A stretch of DNA of 11,814 bases from Sedimenticola sp. (lineage in GTDB: Bacteria; Pseudomonadota; Gammaproteobacteria; Chromatiales; Chromatiaceae): assembly GCA_027023915.1 (NCBI GenBank), contig JALVUB010000035.1, positions 1-11,814 on the forward strand, written 5' to 3'. The translations under genes and the position numbers were made by a program. Shown here piece after piece: positions 11,794-11,814 of the stretch (position 1 is the stretch's first letter; every line of letters begins with the position of its first letter). The notes beneath the pieces were generated by a model. The model saw only the letters and a program-made list of their open reading frames with translations. It was not told where the DNA came from and did no database searches.

Positions 11794-11814
11794 GGTGTCG
11801 GGCTGAAGCCCGAC
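11794..11814. repeat. Second copy of the GTCGGGCTGAAGCCCGAC REP palindrome
   Basis: Identical over 21 bases to 3192-3212, running to the window edge, so the expected CTAC head on the far side cannot be seen. It starts 13 bases after the REP doublet. Confidence 0.8.

Overview
The window looks like chromosomal DNA of a GC-rich Gram-negative bacterium, most likely a gammaproteobacterium. This rests on a housekeeping mnmG and rpiA, lipopolysaccharide-core glycosyltransferases, and a classic porin with an N-terminal signal peptide and a C-terminal Phe. GTAG-headed REP palindromes and a REP-associated tyrosine transposase (RAYT) are also present. I cannot name the genus from sequence alone.

Layout. 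Positions 1-393 hold the 3' end of a GT4 glycosyltransferase on +, whose tail overlaps the end of a Uma2-family gene on - (323-919). Next is a tightly packed minus-strand set read from mnmG (3238-5115) through a WaaQ-like heptosyltransferase (2116-3186) to a WaaG-like glycosyltransferase (968-2119, 4-bp overlap). It joins tRNA modification and LPS-core assembly. Divergently on + are rpiA (5178-5837) and a secreted DUF3108-like protein (5887-6846).

From about 6850 to 9440 the window becomes accessory in character and visibly less GC-rich. It holds a RAYT gene bounded by a 13-bp inverted repeat, a parD antitoxin with a frameshifted parE, and a convergent PIN toxin/ribbon-helix-helix antitoxin pair. 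Copies of the RAYT end sequence are scattered through this stretch, and two identical 17-bp direct copies bracket the toxin-antitoxin block. A Gram-negative porin gene (9516-10811, minus) follows with a strong terminator and a plausible promoter. Divergently lies a vapBC pair (10995-11668). The window ends in a REP doublet and a second copy of the REP palindrome also found upstream of waaQ.

Main theme of the accessory part: three toxin-antitoxin modules and one REP transposase sit within about 4.6 kb, and several effectors appear disarmed while their partners look intact. ParE is frameshifted, the VapC third catalytic Asp position is His, and the RAYT HUH motif reads Arg-Tyr-His. Only the PIN/RHH pair keeps a complete catalytic set. 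I saw no tRNA, rRNA, CRISPR array, riboswitch or replication origin, and no intergenic gap exceeds 300 bases.
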